From Marinobacter antarcticus (GTDB taxonomy: Bacteria; Pseudomonadota; Gammaproteobacteria; Pseudomonadales; Oleiphilaceae), in assembly GCF_900142385.1 (NCBI RefSeq), contig NZ_FRAQ01000003.1:214044-278043 (forward strand): DNA of 64,000 nt. The letters are read 5' to 3'. Shown one piece after another: positions 27,482 to 36,226 of the stretch (the stretch's first letter is position 1; each line of letters begins with the position of its first letter). The notes under the pieces were generated by a model that was not told the origin of the DNA, made no database searches, and saw only the letters and a program-made list of their open reading frames with translations. The position numbers and the translations under genes were made by a program.

Positions 27482-27624
27482 GTCGCCCCCGGAGTAGTAG
27501 TAAGACTTATCGCTAAAAAAGCGCAAGCTCATTATCATGTTGTCCTTTCTCTGTCTTATATTACGACAATCCGTCTTTTTCAGATGTTACCGATGCGAAT
27601 CGCGCTGCCTGAACAGGAGATATT

Positions 27625-27891
27625 ATGAGCCGAATTAAGCCTGCACGTTTACGTCAACTCGTCTTCGGATTCTACATGTCTGGAATGATGTCGCTGCTGA
27701 TGTCCGGGGTGATTACCTTTATTAATACCGGCATAGACAGCGAGTTCGTTTATCGCTGGCTACCCGCCTTTCTGGTTGCGTGGGCTGTGGCTTTCCCGTT
27801 GGTGACCTTCATAGCCCCCATCGCGGTGAAGCTCACCGAAATGACAGTGGGACGGCTTGGCAAAGAAGATAAGCGTACATCTGTAAACTGA
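27625..27891 (+). CDS. DUF2798 small membrane protein
   Basis: 88 residues with two transmembrane segments at about 12-35 and 44-68, matching the DUF2798 pattern (LRQLVFGFYMSGMMS...RWLPAFLVAWAVAFP). Function unknown. CAGGAGATATT precedes the ATG. It stands between a divergent DUF6279 gene and a DUF4397 lipoprotein. Confidence 0.78.
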   Translation: MSRIKPARLRQLVFGFYMSGMMSLLMSGVITFINTGIDSEFVYRWLPAFLVAWAVAFPLVTFIAPIAVKLTEMTVGRLGKEDKRTSVN

Positions 27892-27949
27892 ACTGCAAAA
27901 TACTGTGAATCCGTTTTTGTTGTCTCCTCGTAAGTTGTTTCGACGCATA

Positions 27950-27964
27950 GTTCAGGAGCTGAAC
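27950..27964. promoter_or_regulatory. Palindromic GTTCAG-3-CTGAAC site
   Basis: A 6-3-6 inverted repeat, GTTCAGGAGCTGAAC, lies 61 bases before the DUF4397 gene. It has the shape of an operator but the protein is unknown, and a chance occurrence is possible. Confidence 0.3.
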
Positions 27965-28024
27965 TTGTGCAGAAGCGAACCACTTAATCCCGGTAGTTAA
28001 CCTTGGAATAGAGGGTAAGAGACA

Positions 28025-29452
28025 ATGAAAACAAAATTTGCACTAACTATGGCCCTGGCCGGCAGCGTCATGCTGGTGGGCTGTAGTGACGATGATCCGG
28101 TAGCACAGGATCCCACTTCGAAGGTCAGGGTGTTACATGCGGTTTCTGATGCGCCCGCGGTCAATGTTTTGGTAGACGGGCAAGCGGCCATTTCAGGTGC
28201 TGATTATAAGCAGGCGGCCGTCATTTCTCCCACAGTGGGAAGTTATTCACTGACGGTTGAGGGTATTCTTCCAGGTGGCTCTACAACACCCGTTATTGGC
28301 CCTGCCGACGTTACGCTTGAGGAAGGCTTCAACTACGACGTAATCGCAGTAGGAAATTTGGCAACTATTGAGCCCCTCATTCTGGCTGACGATGGCGCAT
28401 TAACTGATGCGAATAACGTTCGCTTGCGAGTTGCTCATTTGTCTCCAGCGGCTCAGGCTGCCGTGAATGGGCCTGTTGAAGTCTACGTGTCTGTTCCGGA
28501 TGCAGAACTTAGTGACGACGGCGTTCTTTCGTTCAGCTTTGAGTTCAAGGGAGTGCAGGATCCGATTGAAGTCCCTGCTGGTGATTACAGAATTCGCGTC
28601 GCAATTCCTGGAGAGACTCCAACCGTGGTCTATAACAGCGGTGCGGTCTCGCTCGCTGCGGGATCGGATCTGTTGGTTGGTGCCGTCGATAATACCAGTC
28701 CAGCAACAACGGATGGCGCGGCTAATAGCCCGATCAGCTTGATTGCTGTCACCAGCGCAGGCCAGGTTCTGGAACTTTATGATGAGAACCAGAAAGCCGG
28801 TGTGAGAGTTGTTCATAACTCCGCAGATGCTCCGGCAGTTGCCATTCTTGTGGACGACAGCGTTGCAATACCGAGCTTGGCGTTCCCTAACGTCGCACCG
28901 GGCGCAGCCATTAACAGTTATGCAGTTATTCCCCACGGAACCCGCAATCTCAAGGTTTCCCCTGCGAGCAGTGCAGTTCCGGAATCGGCTGTCATTGATG
29001 CTGATGTTGAATTCGGTCGGGCTTCTGCCAAGACCGTAGTTGCGGTGAATGTTCTGGCTGATATTGAACCATTGGTATTGGAAGACAGTGTCCGTAGTAT
29101 CGCCACACAGGCTTCTTTGCGAATTGTGCACGGTGCTGTTGAAGCTGGAACTGTAGACGTATTTCTGGTTCCAACGGCTGAAGGCGGTGCGGCTGCCACG
29201 GTTTTGAATACTGAGGTAAATGACCCGACCTTGAATGACTTTGAATTCAAGAGTAACACCGGATACCTCGCGGTGCCTGAGGGAAACTATGTTGTATTCA
29301 TTACAGATCAGAGTGGTAATGTATTGTTAAAAACCGGTAGTGTTTCTCTTTCCAGTGGTGGCGTATACACAGCTATTGCGCGCCTTGCACCTGAAGATAA
29401 TGACAATACTGCAGGTTTGACCTTACTTGATGACTTTGCCGGCCCAGTGTGA
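28025..29452 (+). CDS. DUF4397 repeat lipoprotein
   Basis: 475 residues. Lipoprotein signal ends LVGC with the acylated Cys near residue 20, then Ser-Asp, so likely outer membrane. The mature part holds repeated DUF4397 units, each beginning with a variant of VRVLHAVSDAPAVNVLVDG (near 36, 128, 258 and 358) and ending in a strand like AVGNLATIEPLIL. Immunoglobulin-like beta-sandwiches are expected. Similar proteins are surface or matrix-associated, but the role is not known. A terminator follows directly. Confidence 0.85.
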   Translation: MKTKFALTMALAGSVMLVGCSDDDPVAQDPTSKVRVLHAVSDAPAVNVLVDGQAAISGADYKQAAVISPTVGSYSLTVEGILPGGSTTPVIGPADVTLEEGFNYDVIAVGNLATIEPLILADDGALTDANNVRLRVAHLSPAAQAAVNGPVEVYVSVPDAELSDDGVLSFSFEFKGVQDPIEVPAGDYRIRVAIPGETPTVVYNSGAVSLAAGSDLLVGAVDNTSPATTDGAANSPISLIAVTSAGQVLELYDENQKAGVRVVHNSADAPAVAILVDDSVAIPSLAFPNVAPGAAINSYAVIPHGTRNLKVSPASSAVPESAVIDADVEFGRASAKTVVAVNVLADIEPLVLEDSVRSIATQASLRIVHGAVEAGTVDVFLVPTAEGGAAATVLNTEVNDPTLNDFEFKSNTGYLAVPEGNYVVFITDQSGNVLLKTGSVSLSSGGVYTAIARLAPEDNDNTAGLTLLDDFAGPV

Positions 29453-29480
29453 AATGAATTAATCAGCATTAGGAAAGTTA

Positions 29481-29507
29481 AAGCCCCGGTCTTCCGGGGC
29501 TTTTTTA
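29481..29507. terminator. Intrinsic terminator
   Basis: AAGCCCCGG (29481-29489), four-base loop, CCGGGGCTT (29494-29502), then a T-run. It lies between the DUF4397 gene and the convergent dacB, whose stop it almost touches. Confidence 0.92.
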
Positions 29508-31088
29508 TTGAACAGAAGTACGGGGCTGACCTGAATCCACACGAGAAAGCGCCGTTCCCGTAGGCGGTCGGAAATGCAGAGAATAAAGAATCCGGTCCAG
29601 CACAGCTTGACCATTCCAGGCCGGATCATTATTCACCATGCCTACGACCGCCCAAGTGGTGTTGTTTTCATCCCGCGTAAAGCCGGCGATAGAGCGTACG
29701 TTTTCCAGGTATCCGGTCTTAATGCGCCCCTCGCCATCCATGCCGGTGTTGCGCAGGCGCCGGGCCATGGTTCCATCCATGGCGATGATAGGCATGGAGG
29801 TCATAAGATCTGAAGCGTAGGGGCTGTTCCAGGCGTGCTGCAGGATTTTTGTGCCCTGTCGGGCGGTGATCCTGCCGTGTCGGGTCAGGCCAGCCCCGTT
29901 GTCGATAACCATCCCGGAGGTATCGACTCCCTTCTTCTCCAGCCATTCATAAATAACGCGTATGCCGGCAACCCGGTCGTCGTTCTCGTCGTCCAGCCGG
30001 TTTTGTGCGCCAATGGTCAGCAATAGCTGCCGTGCCATCACGTTACTGCTCCACTTGTTTATGTCCCGCACCATGGTAACCAGATCTGGCGATGTGGTTT
30101 TCATAACAAGCCGCGCATTTTCCGGAGTAGGTCCGTTCAGGTTGCCACCGGATACGATGATGCCCATCTCTCCAAACAGGGAGCGTATCATTGAGGCGCT
30201 ATATTGCTCCTGGGGTAGCAGGGAGAGGTAGGTGGTCGTGCGACACCCTTGTGGCAGTTCGCCGGTTACCCGCACGGTTACTCTTCCGCCTTCCTGAAAT
30301 ACCGGCTCCCAGTCGAAACTGCGGCGCGACGGACAAGATCCCTCGGCAACGGCGGTTACCCGGTTGTCGATAACAATCTCGCTCAGAGCTGGCGTGCTCC
30401 AGGCCTGGGTGCCGCGCTCATCGGCACGAATCTGGAAATGCATGAGGTTGAGGTTGGTCAGGTAGGCCGACGGCTCAACCAGAAACGGTGCGTATGGGTT
30501 GTCGCCGTTATCTTCAAAGGCAGGGAAACCACCGTCAATTTCAAAGTAGCTGCCATCGAGCACCAGATTGCCATCGATGCGGGTGATCCCCATGTCGCGG
30601 AGTTCACGCAGGGTTGTCCAGAGTCTTTCGAAGGTGAGTTTCGGGTCGCCACCAAAGCGCACATAAAGATTGCCTTTGAGCGTATCACCAACCATTTCGC
30701 CATCAGTCAGAAAATCCGTATCCCAGTGATGGGTGGGGCCGAGAATTTCCAGTGCTGCGTAGGTGGTGATCACCTTCATTATGGAGCCGGGACTCATGGG
30801 CACATCGGCATTGATGTTTTGATCAAGCCCCGGGCCGTTCAGGGGCACCGCAGCCATGCTCAGTGCTTCTTCACTTTTTAGGGATTTCGTGGCGTAGTCT
30901 CGCATCTCGCTGGCCCAGAGGCGATTGCTACTGTAGCCCACGCTGTCGCCGTCGGCGGCCAGTGCCGATGGCAGGTTTGCCAGAGCAGGTGCCAGGGCCA
31001 GGGCAGCGGCGAAAGCCAACGCTGGGCGCCTTTGTCGAAGACTGAGTTTTCCTGCGCTGTTTGAATGTGGCATACCCGGAATCACCAT
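29505..31088 (-). CDS. dacB: D-alanyl-D-alanine carboxypeptidase/endopeptidase (PBP4 type)
   Basis: Periplasmic peptidoglycan hydrolase of 527 residues. The three penicillin-binding motifs are SxxK (GSIMK, S102), SxN (WSSNVMARQ, near 340) and KTG (KTGYLEN, near 462). The large insert between the first and second motif fits the class C (PBP4) type. A signal peptide ends near ALAAD (about 45). An internal ATG at 31073 would shorten the leader by five residues. No partner gene nearby. Confidence 0.92.
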   Translation of the reverse strand: MVIPGMPHSNSAGKLSLRQRRPALAFAAALALAPALANLPSALAADGDSVGYSSNRLWASEMRDYATKSLKSEEALSMAAVPLNGPGLDQNINADVPMSPGSIMKVITTYAALEILGPTHHWDTDFLTDGEMVGDTLKGNLYVRFGGDPKLTFERLWTTLRELRDMGITRIDGNLVLDGSYFEIDGGFPAFEDNGDNPYAPFLVEPSAYLTNLNLMHFQIRADERGTQAWSTPALSEIVIDNRVTAVAEGSCPSRRSFDWEPVFQEGGRVTVRVTGELPQGCRTTTYLSLLPQEQYSASMIRSLFGEMGIIVSGGNLNGPTPENARLVMKTTSPDLVTMVRDINKWSSNVMARQLLLTIGAQNRLDDENDDRVAGIRVIYEWLEKKGVDTSGMVIDNGAGLTRHGRITARQGTKILQHAWNSPYASDLMTSMPIIAMDGTMARRLRNTGMDGEGRIKTGYLENVRSIAGFTRDENNTTWAVVGMVNNDPAWNGQAVLDRILYSLHFRPPTGTALSRVDSGQPRTSVQ

Positions 31089-31377
31089 GATGGCTGCTCA
31101 ATGAGATGTGCAGAGAAACTTCCTACATGAACAATAGCTCATCTTTTCGGCTTGTACTATGCAGAAAAGCTCTACATGACGTTAAAAAATGCCAGTAGCC
31201 TGCTTGTTTGTATTAGGATTTTGTGACTGAGTGTAAGTCAGCTTACGCGAAGCGATGAGGTATGTATCAACAGGATACCGACGGATGCACTGCTGCCAGC
31301 CCTTGCTGTGATCGTAAGCCAATGGAAAGTCGCTTTATTTGATGATAATGGTCGTGTTACCCATTGAGGATTTGATT

Positions 31378-32145
31378 ATGTTTAATAGACTCGCTCATCA
31401 CGCGAACGTGTTGGGTTCCGTCGCAACCTCATCGCTGACGGCGTGGCGTGGATGCCTCGTAGTAAACAGCGTGCCGCAGCCGGAGCAGCCCCTTGTGCTT
31501 TACGACATGGAAGGCTGCTCCTACTGCCGCCGGGTGCGCGAAGCGCTGACAGCTCTTAATCTGGATGTGGAGATTCGCCCGTGCCCCAAGGGTGGCCGGG
31601 TTTTCCGCGCGGAAGCAGAAACGATTGGCGGCAAACAGCAGTTTCCGTTGCTGGTGGATCAGAACGCCGGGACGGTGATGTATGAATCGGAAGACATCGT
31701 GAAGTATCTTTTCCATGAGTATGCTGGCCGATCCGTGCCGAAGTACTATCGCAGCAGATCCTGGCAGCCGGCTCTGGGCTCAATGGCGTCTGCGGCGAGC
31801 GCTTTGCGAGGGATGCGGGCCAGCGCAGGCAGGCAGCCTGAGCAGCCACTGCATTTGTGGAGTTTTGAGGGCAGCCCGTTCTCGCGACTGGTGCGGGAGA
31901 AACTTTGTGAGCTGGAAACTCCCTATACCTTGCATAATCTGGGCAAGGAGCACTGGACTGAAATCGGCCCTGCAAAGCAGCGGATCAAGCCCGGGCCTTA
32001 CACGCCTGCACCCGGCGGAAAGCGCGATGCCTTCTTCAAGGCGCATGGCCGGGTTCAGGTGCCTTATCTTGAAGATCCGAATTCCGGGGAGGGTTTGTTC
32101 GAATCTGCCCGCATACTGGATTACCTGAATGCGGAGTATGGTTAA
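31378..32145 (+). CDS. Protein with two thioredoxin-fold (glutaredoxin/GST-N) domains
   Basis: 255 residues. The first domain has LVLYDMEGCSYCRRVREAL with the redox pair C47/C50 of a glutaredoxin; the second has LHLWSFEGSPFSRLVREKL near 153-172 in which serines stand in the cysteine positions, as in GST N-terminal domains. Both end in an ESxxI..YL helix. No helical GST C-terminal domain follows. ATG 31378 is chosen for the GAGGA seven bases upstream; the extension to 31339 is unsupported. Possibly a glutathione-dependent reductase; unproved. Confidence 0.82.
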   Translation: MFNRLAHHANVLGSVATSSLTAWRGCLVVNSVPQPEQPLVLYDMEGCSYCRRVREALTALNLDVEIRPCPKGGRVFRAEAETIGGKQQFPLLVDQNAGTVMYESEDIVKYLFHEYAGRSVPKYYRSRSWQPALGSMASAASALRGMRASAGRQPEQPLHLWSFEGSPFSRLVREKLCELETPYTLHNLGKEHWTEIGPAKQRIKPGPYTPAPGGKRDAFFKAHGRVQVPYLEDPNSGEGLFESARILDYLNAEYG

Positions 32146-32246
32146 AAACAATCGGCGGTCACGCTGTTTCACGGGCACCTTGGCGGGTATCATAAGCGGC
32201 CATCGAGAAGATTCTGAACGCTCGGAAAACGATAATCAGGAAGCCT

Positions 32247-32660
32247 ATGTATACCGGCCATTGCCTGTGTGGCGATATTACCTTCGAATACGAAGGCCCC
32301 CTGGGACCGATCTCTCTGTGCCATTGCAGCCAGTGCCGCCGCGCCCACGGCAGCGCATTTTCTGCCAGTTCTCCGGTGCAGAAAGTGTGCTTCCGGTTCT
32401 TGTCCGGGCAAGAAAAGCTGTCTGAATATGAGTCGCGCCCGGGTAAATACCGGGCCTTCTGTAGCCGCTGCGGAAGTCATCTGTACAGTCGCGTGGATGC
32501 GATTCCCGGTATTCTCCGCCTGCGAGTGGGTGTAATTAACGAATCCCTGGGGAAAGGGCCGGCGCAGCATGTCTACACCGGCTCAAAGTCAGACTGGTTT
32601 GAAATAACGGACGCTCTGCCCCAGTACGAGAAAACCGAGCGCACCGGCGATCCTCACTGA
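32247..32660 (+). CDS. GFA/CENP-V family zinc protein
   Basis: 137 residues. Zinc ligands are visible as C6/C8, C25/C27/C30 (LCHCSQC) and C72/C75 (FCSRCG), the two-site pattern of the glutathione-dependent formaldehyde-activating family. Function in most members is not established. It overlaps the convergent PQQ dehydrogenase gene by 7 bases. Confidence 0.88.
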   Translation: MYTGHCLCGDITFEYEGPLGPISLCHCSQCRRAHGSAFSASSPVQKVCFRFLSGQEKLSEYESRPGKYRAFCSRCGSHLYSRVDAIPGILRLRVGVINESLGKGPAQHVYTGSKSDWFEITDALPQYEKTERTGDPH

Positions 32661-33778
32661 ACCGGCACAATCCGGTAGACTTTCCCTTGTGGTGAATCCG
32701 TCAGTAGCCACAAACTGCCGCCTGGGCCGGTCCTGACGTCTCGAATACGTTCTCCCAAGGTGGTGAGTAGATCTTCTTCCCCGGTTACTTGCCCATTCTC
32801 TATGTTCAGACGAACCAGTTTGCGCATTTTGAGGGCTCCTACAAACAGACTGCCTTGCCATCGGGGAAACTCGGACCCGCTGTAAAACGCCATGCCGGAA
32901 GGCGCAATAGACGGATCCCAGTAGTGCAGGGGCTGTGCCATGCCTTCCTTTTCGGTTTCCAGAGTAATCGGAATCCCTGAGTAATCAATGCCGTAGGTTA
33001 TTTCAGGCCATCCGTAGTTAGTGCCGGCTCTTAAAATATTTATTTCGTCGCCACCTCGGGGGCCGTGTTCATGGGTCCAGATATCTCCAGTTACGGGATG
33101 AACAGTCATGCCCTGAATATTGCGATTTCCCCAAGTAAACAGGGTGTTATTAATGCCTGGGTCATCAACCCCCGGGTTGCCCGGTGCCGGCTCGCCATTA
33201 ACGGTAATGCGGTGGACGCCGCCCGCATCGTCTCCGGTGTTCTGTGCCCGATCCATTTCTCCGCGATCACCAACCGATATATAAAGATAGTCAGACCCAT
33301 CGAATGCCATCCGTCCGCCGAAGTGTCGTGTTGTGCCGGAGCGGGGAAGCGCTTCGAATATGACGGTTACGTCTTTTAATCTATTCTTATCAAGAATTGC
33401 CCGGGCTACCCTCGTGGTCATTCCTGCGCCGGAGCGGTGAGCGTAACTCAGGAACAGCGTCTGGTTTTTTTCAAAATCAGGATGCAGGGCTATATCGAGT
33501 AGACCTCCCTGGCCGGACACAGCTGGTGCCGGAAGCCCAAGAACAGGTTGAGGTTCCAGCTCTCCATTTCGAATTGCACGTAGTCGGCCAGCTCTCTCTG
33601 TAACCAGCATGGAACCATCTGGGAGAAATGCCAGGCTCCAGGGATGCTCAAGGCCATCAGCAACAGTTTCCAGTCTGAAACTCGCTTCTTGGGATATGAA
33701 CACTTGGCTTGTTGCTAAAAGAGGTAGGCTAGTTAGAAGTAAACCACTTAGCATTATCAGTTGTTGAAAAGAGCGCAT
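32654..33778 (-). CDS. PQQ-dependent aldose sugar dehydrogenase (YliI type)
   Basis: Periplasmic soluble six-bladed beta-propeller of 374 residues that oxidises sugars with pyrroloquinoline quinone. Signal peptide ends at LLATS (about 24). The propeller opens with HPWSLAFLPDGSMLVTERAG and contains HFGGRMAFD, WTHEHGPRGGDEIN (cofactor and calcium region) and APSGMAFYSG. Length matches E. coli YliI. No PQQ synthesis genes are nearby. A Fur-box-like site lies 20 bases upstream of the ATG, so iron control is possible. Confidence 0.9.
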   Translation of the reverse strand: MRSFQQLIMLSGLLLTSLPLLATSQVFISQEASFRLETVADGLEHPWSLAFLPDGSMLVTERAGRLRAIRNGELEPQPVLGLPAPAVSGQGGLLDIALHPDFEKNQTLFLSYAHRSGAGMTTRVARAILDKNRLKDVTVIFEALPRSGTTRHFGGRMAFDGSDYLYISVGDRGEMDRAQNTGDDAGGVHRITVNGEPAPGNPGVDDPGINNTLFTWGNRNIQGMTVHPVTGDIWTHEHGPRGGDEINILRAGTNYGWPEITYGIDYSGIPITLETEKEGMAQPLHYWDPSIAPSGMAFYSGSEFPRWQGSLFVGALKMRKLVRLNIENGQVTGEEDLLTTLGERIRDVRTGPGGSLWLLTDSPQGKVYRIVPVQ

Positions 33779-33797
33779 TTTAATCTCCTTTTTAATT

Positions 33798-33816
33798 GAA
33801 AATGATAATCAGTTTC
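33798..33816. promoter_or_regulatory. Fur-box-like operator
   Basis: GAAAATGATAATCAGTTTC agrees with the 19-bp Fur consensus at 16 positions. It sits 20 bases before the PQQ sugar dehydrogenase start (minus strand) and 91 bases before a small membrane ORF on the plus strand. In such a place Fur would block transcription of one or both when iron is plentiful. Confidence 0.65.
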
Positions 33817-33906
33817 ATTAATGTGGTTCATGCTCCTGCCAGCCTTTCGGGAGGTAGGAGTACTTCATAGGGTCTGTTTACATCATATACCAAGGGAGAT
33901 ACAGCC

Positions 33907-34005
33907 ATGACCGCGGAACAGGAAATGATCGAAGGCCTCAAAATTGCGGCTGGGGCCGGTCTTTTTATTGCATTGGTTGTTATCGGGTTAATGATTACGC
34001 TGTAA
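33907..34005 (+). CDS. 32-residue single-pass membrane protein
   Basis: An ORF of 32 codons. The first dozen residues are polar and acidic (MTAEQEMIEG), and residues about 13-32 form one hydrophobic segment ending in ITL. AAGGGAG sits eight bases before the ATG. It lies just downstream of the Fur-like site and overlaps by 18 bases the convergent YaiI gene. Not recognised. Small proteins of this shape are often envelope or respiratory accessory subunits, but nothing here says which. Confidence 0.55.
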   Translation: MTAEQEMIEGLKIAAGAGLFIALVVIGLMITL

Positions 34006-34434
34006 CCAACGGTCCAGCTTGTTTGCAAATTGTTTTCGATCGGTCTGACTGAACGGGGCCTGGCCGCCTGTAACCTGCCCGGCATTTCGCATCTCTTCCA
34101 TGAAATTCCTCATCGCCAGGCGCTGGCGGATGTTTTCCTTCGTGAAAGCCTGGCCTCTTGGGTTGAATACATCAGCGCCTTTTTCGATGGCCTCGGCCGC
34201 TAAGGGGATATCCTGAGTAATGACGAGGTCGCCGGCGTTGAGTTGATCCATGATTTCGTTGTCCGCCACATCGAAACCTTGCATGACCTGCCTTGCCTTG
34301 ATGTGAGGGCTTGGCGGTAGTTTGATCACATGGTTGGCAATAAACGTGGTCTGGACCCGCCAGTGGGTTGCAGCGCGGCAGAGTATTTCCCGTATGGGCA
34401 CGGGGCAGGCGTCGGCGTCGACCCAGATTGGCAT
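33988..34434 (-). CDS. YaiI/YqxD (DUF188) family protein
   Basis: 148 residues, PIN-like fold of unknown function. Landmarks are WVDADACP at the N-terminus, DIPLAAEAIEKGA and PRGQAFTKENI, characteristic of the family. ATG 34434 is chosen for the AAGGA upstream; the frame is open to 34482. It stands alone between a convergent small membrane ORF and a divergent phosphatase-like gene. Confidence 0.9.
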   Translation of the reverse strand: MPIWVDADACPVPIREILCRAATHWRVQTTFIANHVIKLPPSPHIKARQVMQGFDVADNEIMDQLNAGDLVITQDIPLAAEAIEKGADVFNPRGQAFTKENIRQRLAMRNFMEEMRNAGQVTGGQAPFSQTDRKQFANKLDRWLQRNH

Positions 34435-34568
34435 GGCTGATTCCTTAATTGGTTCGGTTCTTTTGGGGATTCTACCTGTCATTGTTGTGAGCCTGGTAGC
34501 TCGCTTGTGCGTATTCGTTGATGTGCTTTCTGGTTTGCCAGATGGGCGTAATTAAAGGAGTACGTGTT

Positions 34569-35141
34569 ATGGCACTGAGATTTGTGGTTTCAGGAATACT
34601 CACGCTCGTTATGTCTCTTTCAGCGCTTGCAGCTGATCGCAATGCCGGAGCCTGGAAAGCGCTTCGCGAGGGTGACGCGGTTTTGATGATGCGCCATGCA
34701 CTGGCACCGGGAACCGGCGACCCGGTAAGTTTCAAGTTGGGTGATTGCAGTACTCAAAGAAACCTTAACGACGTTGGCCGGCAACAGGCGCGGGCCTGGA
34801 AGCCGTTTTTGGCGGAACGCGGGATAACCGATGCCCGGGTTTTCTCCAGCCAGTGGTGCCGGTGTATGGATACCGCGATGGAGATGAGTGTTGGTGAAGT
34901 GTCGGAGTGGCCGTCACTGAATTCGTTTTTCCAGGATCGGGGCAATCGATCCGGTCAGACCCTGGAACTCATAGCGGGCGTGAACGCTATACCGGCGGGT
35001 CCGCCGGTAATTCTGGTTTCCCACCAGGTTAATACAACCGCGCTGACCGGGATCTTTCCGTCGTCCAATGAGGGCGTTATTATCGCGTTGCCATTGTCTG
35101 GCTCGCCAGAGGTTCTTGCCAGAGTTTCGCCGGGACGTTGA
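34569..35141 (+). CDS. Exported histidine phosphatase family protein
   Basis: 190 residues with a signal peptide ending at SALAA (about 21). The catalytic motif is MRHALAPG, with Arg-His kept and Ala instead of Gly, and the second histidine is in LVSHQVN. It resembles the SixA/Ais-like periplasmic branch of the family. Substrate unknown. AAAGGAG precedes ATG 34569; the frame is open to 34518. The following yjdM starts 40 bases later. Confidence 0.83.
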   Translation: MALRFVVSGILTLVMSLSALAADRNAGAWKALREGDAVLMMRHALAPGTGDPVSFKLGDCSTQRNLNDVGRQQARAWKPFLAERGITDARVFSSQWCRCMDTAMEMSVGEVSEWPSLNSFFQDRGNRSGQTLELIAGVNAIPAGPPVILVSHQVNTTALTGIFPSSNEGVIIALPLSGSPEVLARVSPGR

Positions 35142-35181
35142 TGGTATAATCCTGTGTAAATTCAACTACCAGGAAAATCCG

Positions 35182-35520
35182 ATGTCCCAACTTCCACCTT
35201 GCCCCCAGTGTGGTTCTGAATATACCTATGAAGATGGTGTCCAGCTTGTTTGCCCTGAGTGTGCTCACGAGTGGACGGAAGCAGAGGCAGCTTCGGAAGA
35301 AGCGGGCAAAGCGGTGCGAGATGCCAACGGAAACGAACTTCAGGATGGCGATACTGTCACGGTGATCAAAGATCTGAAGGTAAAAGGTTCCAGCTCTGTC
35401 GTTAAGGTTGGTACCAAAGTAAAGAGTATTCGACTGGTGGAAGGTGATCACGATATCGATTGCAAGATTGATGGCATTGGTGCCATGAAGCTTAAATCCG
35501 AATTTGTAAAAAAAGTCTGA
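35182..35520 (+). CDS. yjdM: Zinc-ribbon protein YjdM (PhnA-like)
   Basis: 112 residues. N-terminal zinc ribbon with CPQC (near 8-11) and CPEC (near 27-30), followed by the conserved C-terminal domain ([23 protein letters not shown]...LKSEFVKK). Its old name PhnA is misleading: the E. coli protein does not hydrolyse phosphonoacetate. Function unknown. AGGAAAA precedes the ATG 35182. Confidence 0.93.
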   Translation: MSQLPPCPQCGSEYTYEDGVQLVCPECAHEWTEAEAASEEAGKAVRDANGNELQDGDTVTVIKDLKVKGSSSVVKVGTKVKSIRLVEGDHDIDCKIDGIGAMKLKSEFVKKV

Positions 35521-35563
35521 TACTGGCGGTATTGGTCTTTTAATAAAGTTCCGCAGGAGTTCT

Positions 35564-36079
35564 ATGCCAGATAAAGAGCGTGAAGCGGCCCCGGTTCAGT
35601 CAAAGGCTGAAAAAAAACACGAACTGCACCAAGAGCTTCCTACGGACTTTCCCGACCCGTTGTTTCGCGGGTTGCACCTGATCATAAGGTTTGCTATCCG
35701 TGTTCTGGCGGTTCTTATGGTGGCGGTGATCTTGTGGGGAGTAGGGGATGTTATTTATATCATCTACGATCGACTGGTAACGCCTCCTTTCTTGCTTCTG
35801 GATATTAATGATATTTTCTATACGTTTGGCGCATTCATGGCGGTGCTTATTGCGGTAGAAATTTTTATCAATATTCGGCTTTATCTCGGCACGAATGTAT
35901 TTCCGGTTCAGCTGGTGGTCGCTACGGCATTGATGGCAATTGCCCGGAAAGTCATTGTGCTGGATTTCGACACGCTCACTCCTATGTATCTGATTGGTAT
36001 TGCAGCCACAACGGTAGCACTCGGCATTACCTACTGGCTTCTCCGGCAAGGTAATCAACACCATGAGTGGGACGATTGA
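35564..36079 (+). CDS. PsiE-like membrane protein
   Basis: 171 residues with a charged N-terminus (Lys/Glu-rich, to about 30) and four hydrophobic segments from about 45 to 165, matching the phosphate-starvation-inducible PsiE family (GDVIYIIYDRL, FMAVLIAVEIFINIRLYL, ARKVIVLD). E. coli PsiE is 136 residues. Function unknown. CAGGAG precedes the ATG. It lies after yjdM. Confidence 0.85.
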   Translation: MPDKEREAAPVQSKAEKKHELHQELPTDFPDPLFRGLHLIIRFAIRVLAVLMVAVILWGVGDVIYIIYDRLVTPPFLLLDINDIFYTFGAFMAVLIAVEIFINIRLYLGTNVFPVQLVVATALMAIARKVIVLDFDTLTPMYLIGIAATTVALGITYWLLRQGNQHHEWDD

Positions 36080-36226
36080 TGGGGGGCCTCCCCTGATTTC
36101 AGGCTGCGACTATTCGACGCACCCAGCTGCTTGCGTTGAGCGGGTCTCAACGCAACACTGTACGCATTACAGCTTCCAGGCGTGACGTAAGTCATTATCA
36201 GTTCAACAGTAGCGACGCGAGACACC

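Noticed and set aside
27540..27624. Possible tRNA or small RNA in short gaps such as this one
   Set aside because: No cloverleaf, T-loop or anticodon pattern could be seen in this or the other gaps.
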